From Xylanibacter brevis ATCC 19188 (GTDB taxonomy: Bacteria; Bacteroidota; Bacteroidia; Bacteroidales; Bacteroidaceae): a stretch of 64,000 bases of DNA. The position numbers and the translations under genes are program-made. A model generated the notes under the pieces. The model saw only the letters and a list, made by a program, of their open reading frames with translations. It was not told the origin of the DNA and searched no databases. Positions 41,461-49,550 of the stretch are shown here, piece after piece. Every line of letters begins with the position of its first letter. Within the stretch, counting starts at the first letter, position 1. The stretch is from NCBI RefSeq assembly GCF_000621725.1, contig NZ_JHXM01000009.1, positions 98,045 to 162,044 on the forward strand, in the 5' to 3' direction.

Positions 41461-42458
41461 GAACCAGAAACTGGTTGTTAATAACGATCATCGGTTGCCT
41501 ACTCGCTGCTTGCGGCGGGTCAGGCAACCGTTTTCGCCTTGAAGGACAGTTCAAGAACCTGAATCAAGGTGAGTTCTATCTTTATAATCTGGAGCAAGGC
41601 ACCAAAGACACCATCAAAGTGAACGACGGACGATTCGTTTACGATGTCTATCTCAACGACACCATCACCTATGCCCTGCTCTTCCCCAACTACTCCGAGT
41701 TGCCCATTTTCGCCATGCCTGGTGCTACCGTTAAGATGGATGGTGATGTTTCCCATTTGAAAGAAACAAAGATACTGGGCACTCCCGACAACAAGAAGAT
41801 GACAGACTTCAGACTGCGTATCAACAACATGACACCCCCTGAAGTCAAAAAACACGCACAGCAATTTATTGAAGAGAACCCTGCATCGCCACTCAGCATC
41901 TATATGTTGCGACGCTATTTCATCCAAGATACAGATCCTGACTATGCACTGACAGCACGTCTGGCTGCGGCCATTGCTAAAGCGCAACCGGAAAACATCA
42001 CCATGCAACGTCTAAGTCATCAGCTGGATGCCTTGCGTGGCATTGGACCGAAAGCAAAACTGCCACAGTTCTCGGCGATAGACACAAAAGGAAGAACAGC
42101 CACTCAGCAACAGTTGCAAGCCACCGCCAACGTGGTCATCGCATGGGCGGCATGGAGCTATGAATCACAAAACATACTTCATCAGATGCAACGGTTACAG
42201 AATGAATATGGCAGTGACCTTGCCATCATGTCTGTCTGCCTAGACGCCACTGCTGAGGAAGGACGCTACGCCCTGGACCGAGACAGTATCAAATGGCCTA
42301 ACATCTGCGATGGCAAACTGTGGGATTCACCGCTCGTTGCAACCTTAGGAATCACTTCTGTTCCCGGAAATATCATAGCCGACAAACAAGGCAACATTAT
42401 AGCACGCAACCTATCGGCCTCAGAACTGGAAGAGAAGATCAGAGCCATGATCAAATAA
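41457..42458 (+). CDS. Thioredoxin-fold lipoprotein lacking the CxxC pair (DUF4369 type)
   Basis: 333 aa. Lipoprotein signal MRTRNWLLITIIGCLLAACGG with Cys19. Residues about 25-115 match the DUF4369 type (FRLEGQFKNLNQGEFYLYNL). The C-terminal half has the AhpC/TSA-thioredoxin fold (AIDTKGRTATQQQLQATANVVIAWAAW) with the cis-Pro loop SVPGNIIADKQGNIIAR. Where WAxWCxxC is expected it reads WAAWSYES, so both redox cysteines are gone and thiol chemistry is unlikely. It is coupled to the TPR lipoprotein by a 4-nt overlap, suggesting a joint envelope role. Confidence 0.75.
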   Translation: MRTRNWLLITIIGCLLAACGGSGNRFRLEGQFKNLNQGEFYLYNLEQGTKDTIKVNDGRFVYDVYLNDTITYALLFPNYSELPIFAMPGATVKMDGDVSHLKETKILGTPDNKKMTDFRLRINNMTPPEVKKHAQQFIEENPASPLSIYMLRRYFIQDTDPDYALTARLAAAIAKAQPENITMQRLSHQLDALRGIGPKAKLPQFSAIDTKGRTATQQQLQATANVVIAWAAWSYESQNILHQMQRLQNEYGSDLAIMSVCLDATAEEGRYALDRDSIKWPNICDGKLWDSPLVATLGITSVPGNIIADKQGNIIARNLSASELEEKIRAMIK

Positions 42459-42487
42459 CACAAAAAACAAAATAACTAAAACAACCT

Positions 42488-44059
42488 ATGCTCGTCAGAA
42501 CCTATTGCGCAGCCGTCAATGGACTGGAAGCTACAACCGTAACCAACGAAGTAAACATTGTACGTGGTGTAAACATCCACATGTCGGGTCTTGCTGACAC
42601 TGCCGTACGCGAGAGTATCGACCGTATTCGTGCAGCACTCAACAACTCTGGCTTTCGTTTTCCCAATGCCGATATCACCATTAACATGGCGCCTGCCGAC
42701 ATTAAGAAGGAAGGCAGTAGTTATGACTTGCCGCTGGCCATCGGCATCCTGGCTGCCGACAATAAGATAGACTGCAGTCAATTGGAACAATTTATGATGG
42801 TGGGCGAACTGGGACTTGACGGCCGTCTGAATCCTATTCGCGGTGCTCTGCCCATCGCCATCAAAGCTCGTGCAGACAAATACAAAGGTCTGATTGTGCC
42901 TAGTCAGAACGTACGCGAGGCTGCCGTGGTCAACAACCTCGATGTTTATGGCATGGACTCCTTGATGGACGTGGTCAACTTCTTCAATGGCTCATCCATC
43001 TATGAACCCCTGAAAATAGATACCCGCAAAGAATTCTACGAGCAACAATGTCATTTTGAATACGATTTCAGCGACGTTCGAGGACAGGAAAGCGTGAAAC
43101 GTGCGCTCGAGATAGCGGCAGCCGGCGGTCATAACCTGATTATGATTGGCCCTCCAGGCTCAGGTAAATCGATGATGGCCAAGCGTCTGCCCAGCATTCT
43201 ACCACCATTATCACTGTCAGAGAGCCTTGAGACCACTCAGATTCACAGCATTGCAGGCAAACTGCCACGCGACACCAGCCTCATCAGTCAGCGCCCTTTC
43301 CGCGCACCCCATCACACCATCTCGCAAGTAGCACTCGTGGGTGGTGGCAACAATCCCCAACCAGGCGAGATCTCACTGGCACATAATGGTGTGTTATTCA
43401 TAGACGAGATGCCAGAGCTCTCGAGAACAGTACTGGAAGTTCTGCGCCAGCCACTGGAAGATCGCAAGATAACCATTAGCCGTGCAAAATATAACGTTGA
43501 CTACCCTTGTTCGTTCATGCTTATTGCATCCATGAATCCCTGTCCATGCGGATACTACGGAGACCCACTCCATAAATGTGTTTGCACGCCAGGACAGATA
43601 CAACGCTACATGAACAAGATATCGGGTCCACTGCTCGACCGCATTGACATCCATTGCGAAATACAGGCCGTACCCTTTGCCGAACTCAGCAAGATGCAGC
43701 CCGGAGAACCTTCTGCATCCATTCGCGAGCGCGTCATTCGGGCTCGCAACATCCAAACAGAGCGCTTCAGTTCCCTTCCCCAGGGAAAAGGCGGAGCGAC
43801 GAGCCGCCCCCACTGCAACGCCCAGATGACGGAGCGGATGCTCCACGAGTTTGCCGAGCCCGATGCAGAAAGCCTCGACATGCTGCGCATGGCCATGGAA
43901 CGCCTGAAACTATCAGCCCGTGCCTACAGCCGCATCCTCAAGGTGGCCCGCACCATTGCCGACCTTGCCGGCTCCGAGAAGGTACAGTCCATGCACATCG
44001 CCGAAGCCATCGGCTACAGAAACTTGGATAGAGGCGACTGGGCAGAGAGAGGTGTATAA
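42488..44059 (+). CDS. comM: YifB/ComM family Mg-chelatase-like ATPase, with repeat-derived insertion
   Basis: 523 aa. ComM is a DNA branch-migration helicase used in natural transformation. Seen: the N-terminal Lon-like fold (MAPADIKKEGSSYDLPLAIGIL), Walker A GPPGSGKSMMAKRLPS, RPFRAPHHTISQVALVGGG, Walker B VLFIDEMPEL, the Cys loop CPCGYYGDPLHKCVCTP and the C-terminal domain HCNAQM..LKLSARAYSRILKVARTIADL. Just before HCNAQM the protein has FSSLPQGKGGATSRP, more than the family has here; the DNA (43770-43814) contains two nested inverted repeats. The insertion is in frame and the protein looks intact. Confidence 0.92.
   Translation: MLVRTYCAAVNGLEATTVTNEVNIVRGVNIHMSGLADTAVRESIDRIRAALNNSGFRFPNADITINMAPADIKKEGSSYDLPLAIGILAADNKIDCSQLEQFMMVGELGLDGRLNPIRGALPIAIKARADKYKGLIVPSQNVREAAVVNNLDVYGMDSLMDVVNFFNGSSIYEPLKIDTRKEFYEQQCHFEYDFSDVRGQESVKRALEIAAAGGHNLIMIGPPGSGKSMMAKRLPSILPPLSLSESLETTQIHSIAGKLPRDTSLISQRPFRAPHHTISQVALVGGGNNPQPGEISLAHNGVLFIDEMPELSRTVLEVLRQPLEDRKITISRAKYNVDYPCSFMLIASMNPCPCGYYGDPLHKCVCTPGQIQRYMNKISGPLLDRIDIHCEIQAVPFAELSKMQPGEPSASIRERVIRARNIQTERFSSLPQGKGGATSRPHCNAQMTERMLHEFAEPDAESLDMLRMAMERLKLSARAYSRILKVARTIADLAGSEKVQSMHIAEAIGYRNLDRGDWAERGV
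43770..43814 (+). repeat. Palindromic element inside comM
   Basis: TCCCTTCCCCAGGGA (TCCCT/AGGGA hairpin) followed by GGCGG..CCGCC. It has the same C-rich, in-frame palindrome style as the two copies in prmC and adds about 12 residues before HCNAQM. Confidence 0.55.
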
Positions 44060-44105
44060 GCCCCAGCCGCCAACATGGAATAGAAAGAAAATGGAGGCTT
44101 TTCTA

Positions 44106-44135
44106 TTGTTCTTTTGAAGATTATTATTATCTTTG
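44106..44135 (+). promoter_or_regulatory. Promoter of ridA
   Basis: TTG at 44106-44108, a 19-nt spacer and TATCTTTG at 44128-44135, 32 bp before the ATG at 44168. Confidence 0.6.
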
Positions 44136-44167
44136 CGCCAATATACCATATTAATATAAATAAGAAG

Positions 44168-44542
44168 ATGAAAGCAATCAGCACTTCAAAGGCTCCCGGA
44201 GCCATCGGTCCTTATAGTCAGGCCATCAGAGTCGGAAACCTCGTTTACACCTCAGGTCAGCTTCCCCTGAACCCTGCCACTGGTGCTTTTCCCGAAGGCG
44301 ACATTAAAGAACAGACGCAGCAGTCTCTAAACAACGTCAAAGCCATTCTGGAAGAAGCAGGTCTGACGATGAAGAACGTTGTAAAGACCACCGTATTCCT
44401 GGCAGACATGAACGACTTTGCCGCCATGAATGAGGTCTATGCCCAGTTCTTCTGCGAGCCCTTCCCTGCCCGCTCAGCCGTAGCGGTGAAGACATTACCA
44501 AAGAATGCACTGGTAGAGATTGAGGTGGTGGCTGCTGAATAA
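44168..44542 (+). CDS. ridA: RidA family enamine/imine deaminase
   Basis: 124 aa from the ATG at 44168 ([20 protein letters not shown]); an upstream in-frame ATG lies before the -7 box. RidA hydrolyses reactive 2-aminoacrylate and related enamines to keto acids, sparing PLP enzymes. Seen: [39 protein letters not shown] and the active-site Arg in [21 protein letters not shown]. It is 9 bp upstream of a histidine kinase gene, probably cotranscribed. Confidence 0.96.
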   Translation: MKAISTSKAPGAIGPYSQAIRVGNLVYTSGQLPLNPATGAFPEGDIKEQTQQSLNNVKAILEEAGLTMKNVVKTTVFLADMNDFAAMNEVYAQFFCEPFPARSAVAVKTLPKNALVEIEVVAAE

Positions 44543-44551
44543 GGAGTTGCC

Positions 44552-45688
44552 ATGCAGTGGACCGACAGAATCAGGCAAGTAAAGATTTGGTTGGTAGCGG
44601 CAGCAATCATCATAGCCGTTACCTCACTCTTGGTGTCACACCTCCTTGTGCGCGACCTTCAGAAAGAGGAACAACGCAAAATGGATGTGTGGGCACAGGC
44701 CATGAATTTTGTCAACCAAGCCGATGAGAACACCGACCTGTCATTGGCCACAGCCGTCATAGAGGGCAACAACACCATCCCCGTCATTGTGCTAAGTGCA
44801 GAAGACGAGGTGATGGACTATCGTAACATTGAAGAAGACGTCGATGTGCAGAAGTACGCCCTGCGCATGAAAGCCGCTGGTGATACTATCCGCATCGAAG
44901 TCTTTGACACCTACCAATTGGTGTGCTACGACGAGTCAACGATGCTGAAACGACTGACCCAGTATCCCTATTGGGCACTGGGCATCGTCATGATCTTTGT
45001 GGTGGTGGCCATCTTTGCCCTCCTCTCATCTAAACGGGCAGAGCAGAACAAGGTATGGGTAGGACTTTCGAAAGAGACAGCCCACCAACTGGGTACTCCC
45101 ATCTCGAGTCTGATGGCATGGGTGGAAGTGCTCAAAGAAACTTATCCACAAGACGAGCTGATACCCGAACTGGAAAACGACGTCAAACGACTGGAGCGCA
45201 TCGCCGAACGTTTCTCAAAGATTGGTTCACTACCCGAGCCCGTTGACGATTCTGTGAACGAACTTCTGGATCGCGTGATAGCCTATATGGACAAACGCAC
45301 CTCACAGAAAGTGATCATCAAAGGGCACTACCCCAACCACGACGTCGTAGTGAAGATGAATGCTTCGCTATTCGAGTGGGTTGTAGAGAACCTCTGCAAG
45401 AATGCCGTGGACGCCATGGAAGGCGGCAGTGGAAAGATAGACTTGTGGCTTCTGGAGGAAGACGACATCGTGGCTATCGAAGTAGCCGACACAGGCAAGG
45501 GTATTAAAAAGAAAGACATCAAAAACGTATTCCGACCGGGCTTCACCACCAAACAGCGCGGATGGGGCTTAGGCCTGTCTTTGGCAAAAAGAATTGTGGA
45601 ACAATATCACCACGGACACATCTATGTCAAAGATTCAGAGGTAGGTAGAGGCACAACCTTCCGCATCGAAATGCGAAAAAAATCATAA
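44552..45688 (+). CDS. Membrane sensor histidine kinase (orphan)
   Basis: 378 aa. Two membrane segments (about 13-31 and 139-160) flank a periplasmic sensor domain of about 105 residues with no recognised fold. The cytoplasmic part has the H-box KETAHQLGTPISSLMAW with the phosphoacceptor His, the N-box ENLCKNAVDAM, G1 ADTGKGI and G2 RGWGLGLSLAKRIVEQYH. The H-box variant AHQLGTP is typical of a Bacteroidetes kinase group. No response regulator is adjacent. It follows ridA by 9 bp. Confidence 0.9.
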   Translation: MQWTDRIRQVKIWLVAAAIIIAVTSLLVSHLLVRDLQKEEQRKMDVWAQAMNFVNQADENTDLSLATAVIEGNNTIPVIVLSAEDEVMDYRNIEEDVDVQKYALRMKAAGDTIRIEVFDTYQLVCYDESTMLKRLTQYPYWALGIVMIFVVVAIFALLSSKRAEQNKVWVGLSKETAHQLGTPISSLMAWVEVLKETYPQDELIPELENDVKRLERIAERFSKIGSLPEPVDDSVNELLDRVIAYMDKRTSQKVIIKGHYPNHDVVVKMNASLFEWVVENLCKNAVDAMEGGSGKIDLWLLEEDDIVAIEVADTGKGIKKKDIKNVFRPGFTTKQRGWGLGLSLAKRIVEQYHHGHIYVKDSEVGRGTTFRIEMRKKS

Positions 45689-45717
45689 TAAATTATTCGT
45701 ATTTGAAAAAAAGTTTG

Positions 45718-45725
45718 TAACTTTG
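45718..45725 (+). promoter_or_regulatory. -7 box TAACTTTG of DUF177-rpmF-fabH
   Basis: TAACTTTG lies 20 bp before the ATG at 45746; the expected leader is about 14 nt. Confidence 0.55.
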
Positions 45726-45745
45726 CAGCCCGAAATAGTGTGATT

Positions 45746-46270
45746 ATGTGTGGTTTAGAGCGTTTTCTGATTGATTTAAAGGCACTTACCGAGGACGAAA
45801 CATCCTTGGAATACAGCCTTGATAACCAATTTTTCGAGGCGCTTGAAGGTGCACAGGTGCAAGAAGGCTCGTTGCATGTGTCGGGGTCTATACGCAAGGC
45901 CGTCGGCTTTTTTGAGCTTCAACTTCACACCACTGGCACCATTCGCATCCCCTGCGACCGCTGTCTGGACCTGATGGACCAGCCTATAGAGGCCGACTTG
46001 CGCTTAGTAATTAAGCTGGGCGACACATACGCCGAGGATGATGACATCATCACAGTGGAGGAGCACGACGCCGTGCTCAACATTGCATGGTTCATCTACG
46101 AGTCAATCATACTGGCGGTACCCATCCAGCACGTTCATCAACCTGGCGATTGTAACGATGCTATGATGCGAGTGCTAGAACAGCATTCGGCTGCCCGAAG
46201 CAGTGATGCGGACGCACAAGAGATAGACCCGCGGTGGAGTGCACTACTTAAATTAAAAGAAAAAAGTTAA
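45746..46270 (+). CDS. DUF177 (YceD) family protein
   Basis: 174 aa from the ATG at 45746 (MCGLERFLIDLKALTEDETS); a GTG two codons upstream is possible. Seen: TTGTIRIPCDRCLDLMDQPIEADLRL, the conserved CxxCL core of DUF177, and an acidic loop (TYAEDDDIITVEEHDAVLNI). The family is linked to 23S rRNA accumulation and ribosome assembly and is nearly always encoded just before rpmF, as here (21 bp). An involvement in ribosome biogenesis is therefore inferred. Confidence 0.85.
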   Translation: MCGLERFLIDLKALTEDETSLEYSLDNQFFEALEGAQVQEGSLHVSGSIRKAVGFFELQLHTTGTIRIPCDRCLDLMDQPIEADLRLVIKLGDTYAEDDDIITVEEHDAVLNIAWFIYESIILAVPIQHVHQPGDCNDAMMRVLEQHSAARSSDADAQEIDPRWSALLKLKEKS

Positions 46271-46291
46271 ATTTTAAAATAGTAATTCATT

Positions 46292-46483
46292 ATGGCACAT
46301 CCTAAAAGAAGACAATCAAACACTCGTACCGCCAAGCGTCGTACCCACGACAAGGCTGTAGCTCCTACACTGGCAGTATGCCCTAACTGTGGCGCTTACT
46401 ATGTTTACCACACAGTATGCCCAACTTGCGGATACTATCGCGGTAAGGTTGCTATCAAGATGGACGAAGAAGTAGCTGAATAA
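46292..46483 (+). CDS. rpmF: 50S ribosomal protein L32
   Basis: 63 aa. Seen: [20 protein letters not shown] and the zinc pair [17 protein letters not shown], both typical of L32 (zinc-binding, not the Cys-free paralogue). It lies between the DUF177 gene and fabH (2-bp gap). Confidence 0.98.
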   Translation: MAHPKRRQSNTRTAKRRTHDKAVAPTLAVCPNCGAYYVYHTVCPTCGYYRGKVAIKMDEEVAE

Positions 46484-46485
46484 GA

Positions 46486-47487
46486 ATGGGAAAAATTAAC
46501 GCGATCATCACCGGCGTCGGAGGCTACGTGCCCGACTATGTCCTCACCAACGAGGAATTGTCACGCATGGTCGACACCAACGATGAATGGATTATGACGC
46601 GTGTCGGAATCAAGGAGCGCCGAATCCTCACTGAAGAGGGTCTCGGCACTTCTTATATGGCGCGCAAGGCTGCCAAGCAGCTCATGAAGAAGACGGGCGC
46701 CGATCCCGATTCTATTGATGCTCTGATTGTAGCCACCTCTACATCCGACTATCACTTTCCATCTACCGCCAGCATCGTCATCGGCAAACTGGGGTTGAAG
46801 AACGCCATGGCGTTCGATTTCTCTGCAGCCTGCTGCGGATTCCTCTATTCGCTGAACGTTGCTTCAAGCATGATTCAAAGCGGTCGCTACAAGCGCATCA
46901 TTCTGATTGGTGCCGACAAGATGTCGTCGGCTACCGACTATAAGGACCGCAACACATGTCCTCTTTTTGGCGATGGTGCTGCCGCAGTGATGCTTGAAGG
47001 CACAGAAGAAGAGAATATTGGACTTATAGACTCTTACCTTCGCACCGATGGTATGGGTCTGCCATTCCTTCACATGAAGGCTGGTGGCTCTGTAAGTCCT
47101 GCCAGTCATTTCACTGTAGACCACCGCATGCACTACACCTATCAGGAGGGTCGCACGGTGTTCCGCTATGCCGTAACCAACATGAGTGACGACTGTGCAC
47201 TTATCGCTGAGCGCAACGGTCTGAACAAGGACAACATCAACTGGGTGATTCCTCATCAGGCAAACATGCGCATCATCGAGGCAGTGGCTAAACGCTTGGA
47301 ACTGCCCATGGATCAGGTGATGGTCAACATCGAACACTATGGAAACACTTCTGCAGCCACTATTCCCCTGGCTATTTGGGAATATGAGTCTAAACTGAAG
47401 AAGGGTGACAATATCATCATGACTGCCTTCGGAGCAGGTTTCGTTCATGGAGCCAACTATCTCCGCTGGGCATATGATGGCAAGTAA
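46486..47487 (+). CDS. fabH: 3-oxoacyl-ACP synthase III
   Basis: 333 aa. It condenses acetyl-CoA with malonyl-ACP to start fatty acid synthesis. Seen: [37 protein letters not shown], the catalytic Cys in [14 protein letters not shown] (the usual AACSGF reads AACCGF, so two adjacent Cys), the catalytic His in [11 protein letters not shown] and Asn in [13 protein letters not shown]. The length is normal. It is the third gene of the DUF177-rpmF-fabH operon and is followed by a terminator. Confidence 0.97.
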   Translation: MGKINAIITGVGGYVPDYVLTNEELSRMVDTNDEWIMTRVGIKERRILTEEGLGTSYMARKAAKQLMKKTGADPDSIDALIVATSTSDYHFPSTASIVIGKLGLKNAMAFDFSAACCGFLYSLNVASSMIQSGRYKRIILIGADKMSSATDYKDRNTCPLFGDGAAAVMLEGTEEENIGLIDSYLRTDGMGLPFLHMKAGGSVSPASHFTVDHRMHYTYQEGRTVFRYAVTNMSDDCALIAERNGLNKDNINWVIPHQANMRIIEAVAKRLELPMDQVMVNIEHYGNTSAATIPLAIWEYESKLKKGDNIIMTAFGAGFVHGANYLRWAYDGK

Positions 47488-47506
47488 ACATAACCATTTA
47501 CAGTAT

Positions 47507-47548
47507 AAAAAGAGGCGAAATATCACAAAGATAGGTCGCCTCTTTTTT
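47507..47548 (+). terminator. Rho-independent terminator after fabH
   Basis: AAAAGAGGCGA / TCGCCTCTTTT with an 18-nt loop and a T tract, 20 bp after the fabH stop. Confidence 0.75.
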
Positions 47549-47584
47549 TGCATACAGCAATCAGGTGTAAAGCAATGTATTCCG

Positions 47585-47616
47585 TTTGGATTATTATAAG
47601 AAAATGCGTACCTTTG
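47585..47616 (+). promoter_or_regulatory. Promoter of the GH67 gene: TTTG-20-TACCTTTG
   Basis: TTTG at 47585-47588, a 20-nt spacer and TACCTTTG at 47609-47616, 33 bp before the ATG at 47650. The stretch GCGTACCTTTGCATCATCA is shared with the candidate RNA promoter at 11873. Confidence 0.75.
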
Positions 47617-47649
47617 CATCATCATAGCAAAACTAAATTGATTTAAACA

Positions 47650-49317
47650 ATGAAAATCATTATATGTCTCCTCTTCACTTTTCTCTGCACGACAGTACAT
47701 GCCCAAGACGGCTGCACCCTTGCCGGTGCTCACGCGTGGGGCGGAGAACAACGCATCAAACAAGGAAAAAACAGTTTTGAACTGCGTCTGCTGAACCATT
47801 GGGACAATCTGGATGGCAGCGTAGAGCGCGGCTATGCAGGACAAAGTCTATGGAAATGGGACGAGCTACCAACACATGTAAACGACAGAGTACGGGAATA
47901 TGCGCGTCTAAATGCCAGTATCGGCATAAACGGCATTGTACTTAACAATGTGAATGCCGATCCACGCATCTTACGTAGAGACTACCTTGAGAAGGTGAAA
48001 GCATTGGCCGATGTGTTTCGCAAATATGGGATTAAAGTATATCTGACAGCCAACTTTGCCGCTTGTCTAAAGCCATCAAAGACCCCAAACGAATGGAAAA
48101 GATGGGGCGGTGTAGGCACTCTAGATACCGCCGACCCATTAGTGCCCGAAGTAGAAGCTTGGTGGAAACAAAAGGTGTCAGAGATATACCAGCTAATTCC
48201 CGACTTCGGAGGTTTCCTTGTTAAAGCCGACTCGGAGGGAATGCCTGGTCCGCAGACCTATGGTCGTTCGCACGCTGACGGTGCCAACATGCTGGCACGG
48301 GCACTCAAGCCTTATAACGGAGTGGTGATGTGGCGCACCTTCGTTTACGATCCCGATGTTGACAAAGATCGTATTAAGCGCTGCTATAAGGAGTTCATGA
48401 AGCTGGATGGACAGTTCATGGACAACGTGATACTGCAAGTGAAAAACGGCGGCCTCGACTTTCAGGCTTCCGAGCCCGTACAACCCCTCTTCTTTGCCAT
48501 GAAGAAGACACGTCTGATGCCGGAACTCCAGATCACACAAGAGTACACAGGTCAATCGACCTATCTTGTAAACCTGCTTCCGATGTGGCGTAACTTTCTA
48601 AACGACCTGGGCAAGAAGAACCTCAAAAAGATGGCGGGCATAGCCGGTGTAGCTAACGTTGGCAGCGATATCAACTGGACTGGTCATCTGTTTGCTCAAT
48701 TCAACTGGTACGCCTTCGGACGCTTAGCCATAAATCCCGATATCACCGATGATGAACTTTACCATGAATGGATATCTCAAACATTCTGTGTTGACAGCGA
48801 AACAGAGCGAGTCATCCGACGTATCATGGAACCAACATGGTGGGACTACACCCAGAGTCACAGTCCTTATGGATTAGGATTCGCTCTGAAACGCGAGGAT
48901 CACCTTAGTGCCGGTTTCGAAGAACGCGTGGGCACGGAATGGCAGTGCAGCACGTGGGGCATTGGCTACGACAGAACGGCCACCGGCTCTGACTATATCA
49001 GTCAGTTCCCCACCAAGAAACAGCAGCTATACGCTAATCCGCAAACCTGTCCTGACGCTTACCTGCTCTGCTTTCACAGGCTACCCTGGTCTTTTGTTAT
49101 GAAAGATGGTAGGACACTACGCGAAGCCTTTATGGACGGACTACAACAAGGCGAACGTCGTGCAAGGGAAAACAAAGAGCTCTGGAAATCCATCAGAAAC
49201 AAACTTCCAGAGGATGTATATACTCAGGTGCTTCAAGCCTTAGAGCACGAGGTTGAAGCATCAAAGGCGTTCAGCATATGCGCAACGAACTTCTTCACAC
49301 CATATGCCTTGCCGTAA
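47650..49317 (+). CDS. GH67 alpha-glucuronidase lacking the N-terminal domain
   Basis: 555 aa, exported (MKIIICLLFTFLCTTVHAQ). It removes 4-O-methyl-glucuronic acid from xylo-oligosaccharides. Seen: LRLLNHWDNLDGSVERGYAG at the start of the catalytic barrel, acid Glu196 in VKADSEGMPGP, and Asp270 (KNGGLDFQ) and Glu298 (QITQEYTGQ), spaced 28 residues apart as in the Cellvibrio enzyme. The family usually has a GH67N domain of more than 100 residues between the signal and the barrel. Here only about 20 residues intervene, so it is missing, while the C-terminal domain is present (WSFVMKDGRTLREAF..). It may still be active. It stands alone, without neighbouring xylan genes. Confidence 0.9.
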   Translation: MKIIICLLFTFLCTTVHAQDGCTLAGAHAWGGEQRIKQGKNSFELRLLNHWDNLDGSVERGYAGQSLWKWDELPTHVNDRVREYARLNASIGINGIVLNNVNADPRILRRDYLEKVKALADVFRKYGIKVYLTANFAACLKPSKTPNEWKRWGGVGTLDTADPLVPEVEAWWKQKVSEIYQLIPDFGGFLVKADSEGMPGPQTYGRSHADGANMLARALKPYNGVVMWRTFVYDPDVDKDRIKRCYKEFMKLDGQFMDNVILQVKNGGLDFQASEPVQPLFFAMKKTRLMPELQITQEYTGQSTYLVNLLPMWRNFLNDLGKKNLKKMAGIAGVANVGSDINWTGHLFAQFNWYAFGRLAINPDITDDELYHEWISQTFCVDSETERVIRRIMEPTWWDYTQSHSPYGLGFALKREDHLSAGFEERVGTEWQCSTWGIGYDRTATGSDYISQFPTKKQQLYANPQTCPDAYLLCFHRLPWSFVMKDGRTLREAFMDGLQQGERRARENKELWKSIRNKLPEDVYTQVLQALEHEVEASKAFSICATNFFTPYALP

Positions 49318-49330
49318 CAAGCGTGGCACG

Positions 49331-49484
49331 CAAAAACGAGAGTGAAAGTCTTCCGTAACCAAAGCGCCAGTTTACCGTAACCAAAGCGCTAGTTTACCGT
49401 AACCAAAGTACTAGTTTACCGTAACCAAAGTGGCCGTTTGCCATCAGTAAAGCGATACTTTCGTTACGCAAAAGCCGTGCTTCT
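49331..49484. repeat. 22-bp-period intergenic array C (about 7 units)
   Basis: Units of 22 bp from 49331. Four near-identical ones start at 49353, 49375, 49397 and 49419 with CCGTAACCAAAG and end AGTTTA/CGTTTG. The units at 49441 and 49463 keep only AAAG at the same offset, and the first (49331) is weak. The array begins 13 bp after the GH67 stop and ends before the -33 box of the next gene. Confidence 0.8.
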
Positions 49485-49509
49485 ATATCAGAAAGAACTC
49501 CCATAAAAA

Positions 49510-49541
49510 TTTGGTTCTTTTATGGCTTCTTAGTAACTTTG
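49510..49541 (+). promoter_or_regulatory. Promoter of nrnA: TTTG-20-TAACTTTG; near-leaderless
   Basis: TTTG at 49510-49513, a 20-nt spacer and TAACTTTG at 49534-49541. The ATG at 49551 begins 9 nt after the box, so the transcript should carry about 3 nt before its start codon. Confidence 0.75.
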
Positions 49542-49550
49542 CACCCAATT

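Noticed and set aside
12671..49484. CRISPR arrays at the four repeat loci
   Set aside because: There are no constant repeats separated by unique spacers, no leader and no cas genes; the period is 22 bp throughout with drifting units.
49539..49550. TTG at 49539 as the start of nrnA
   Set aside because: It lies inside the -7 box TAACTTTG; the ATG at 49551 matches the family start.
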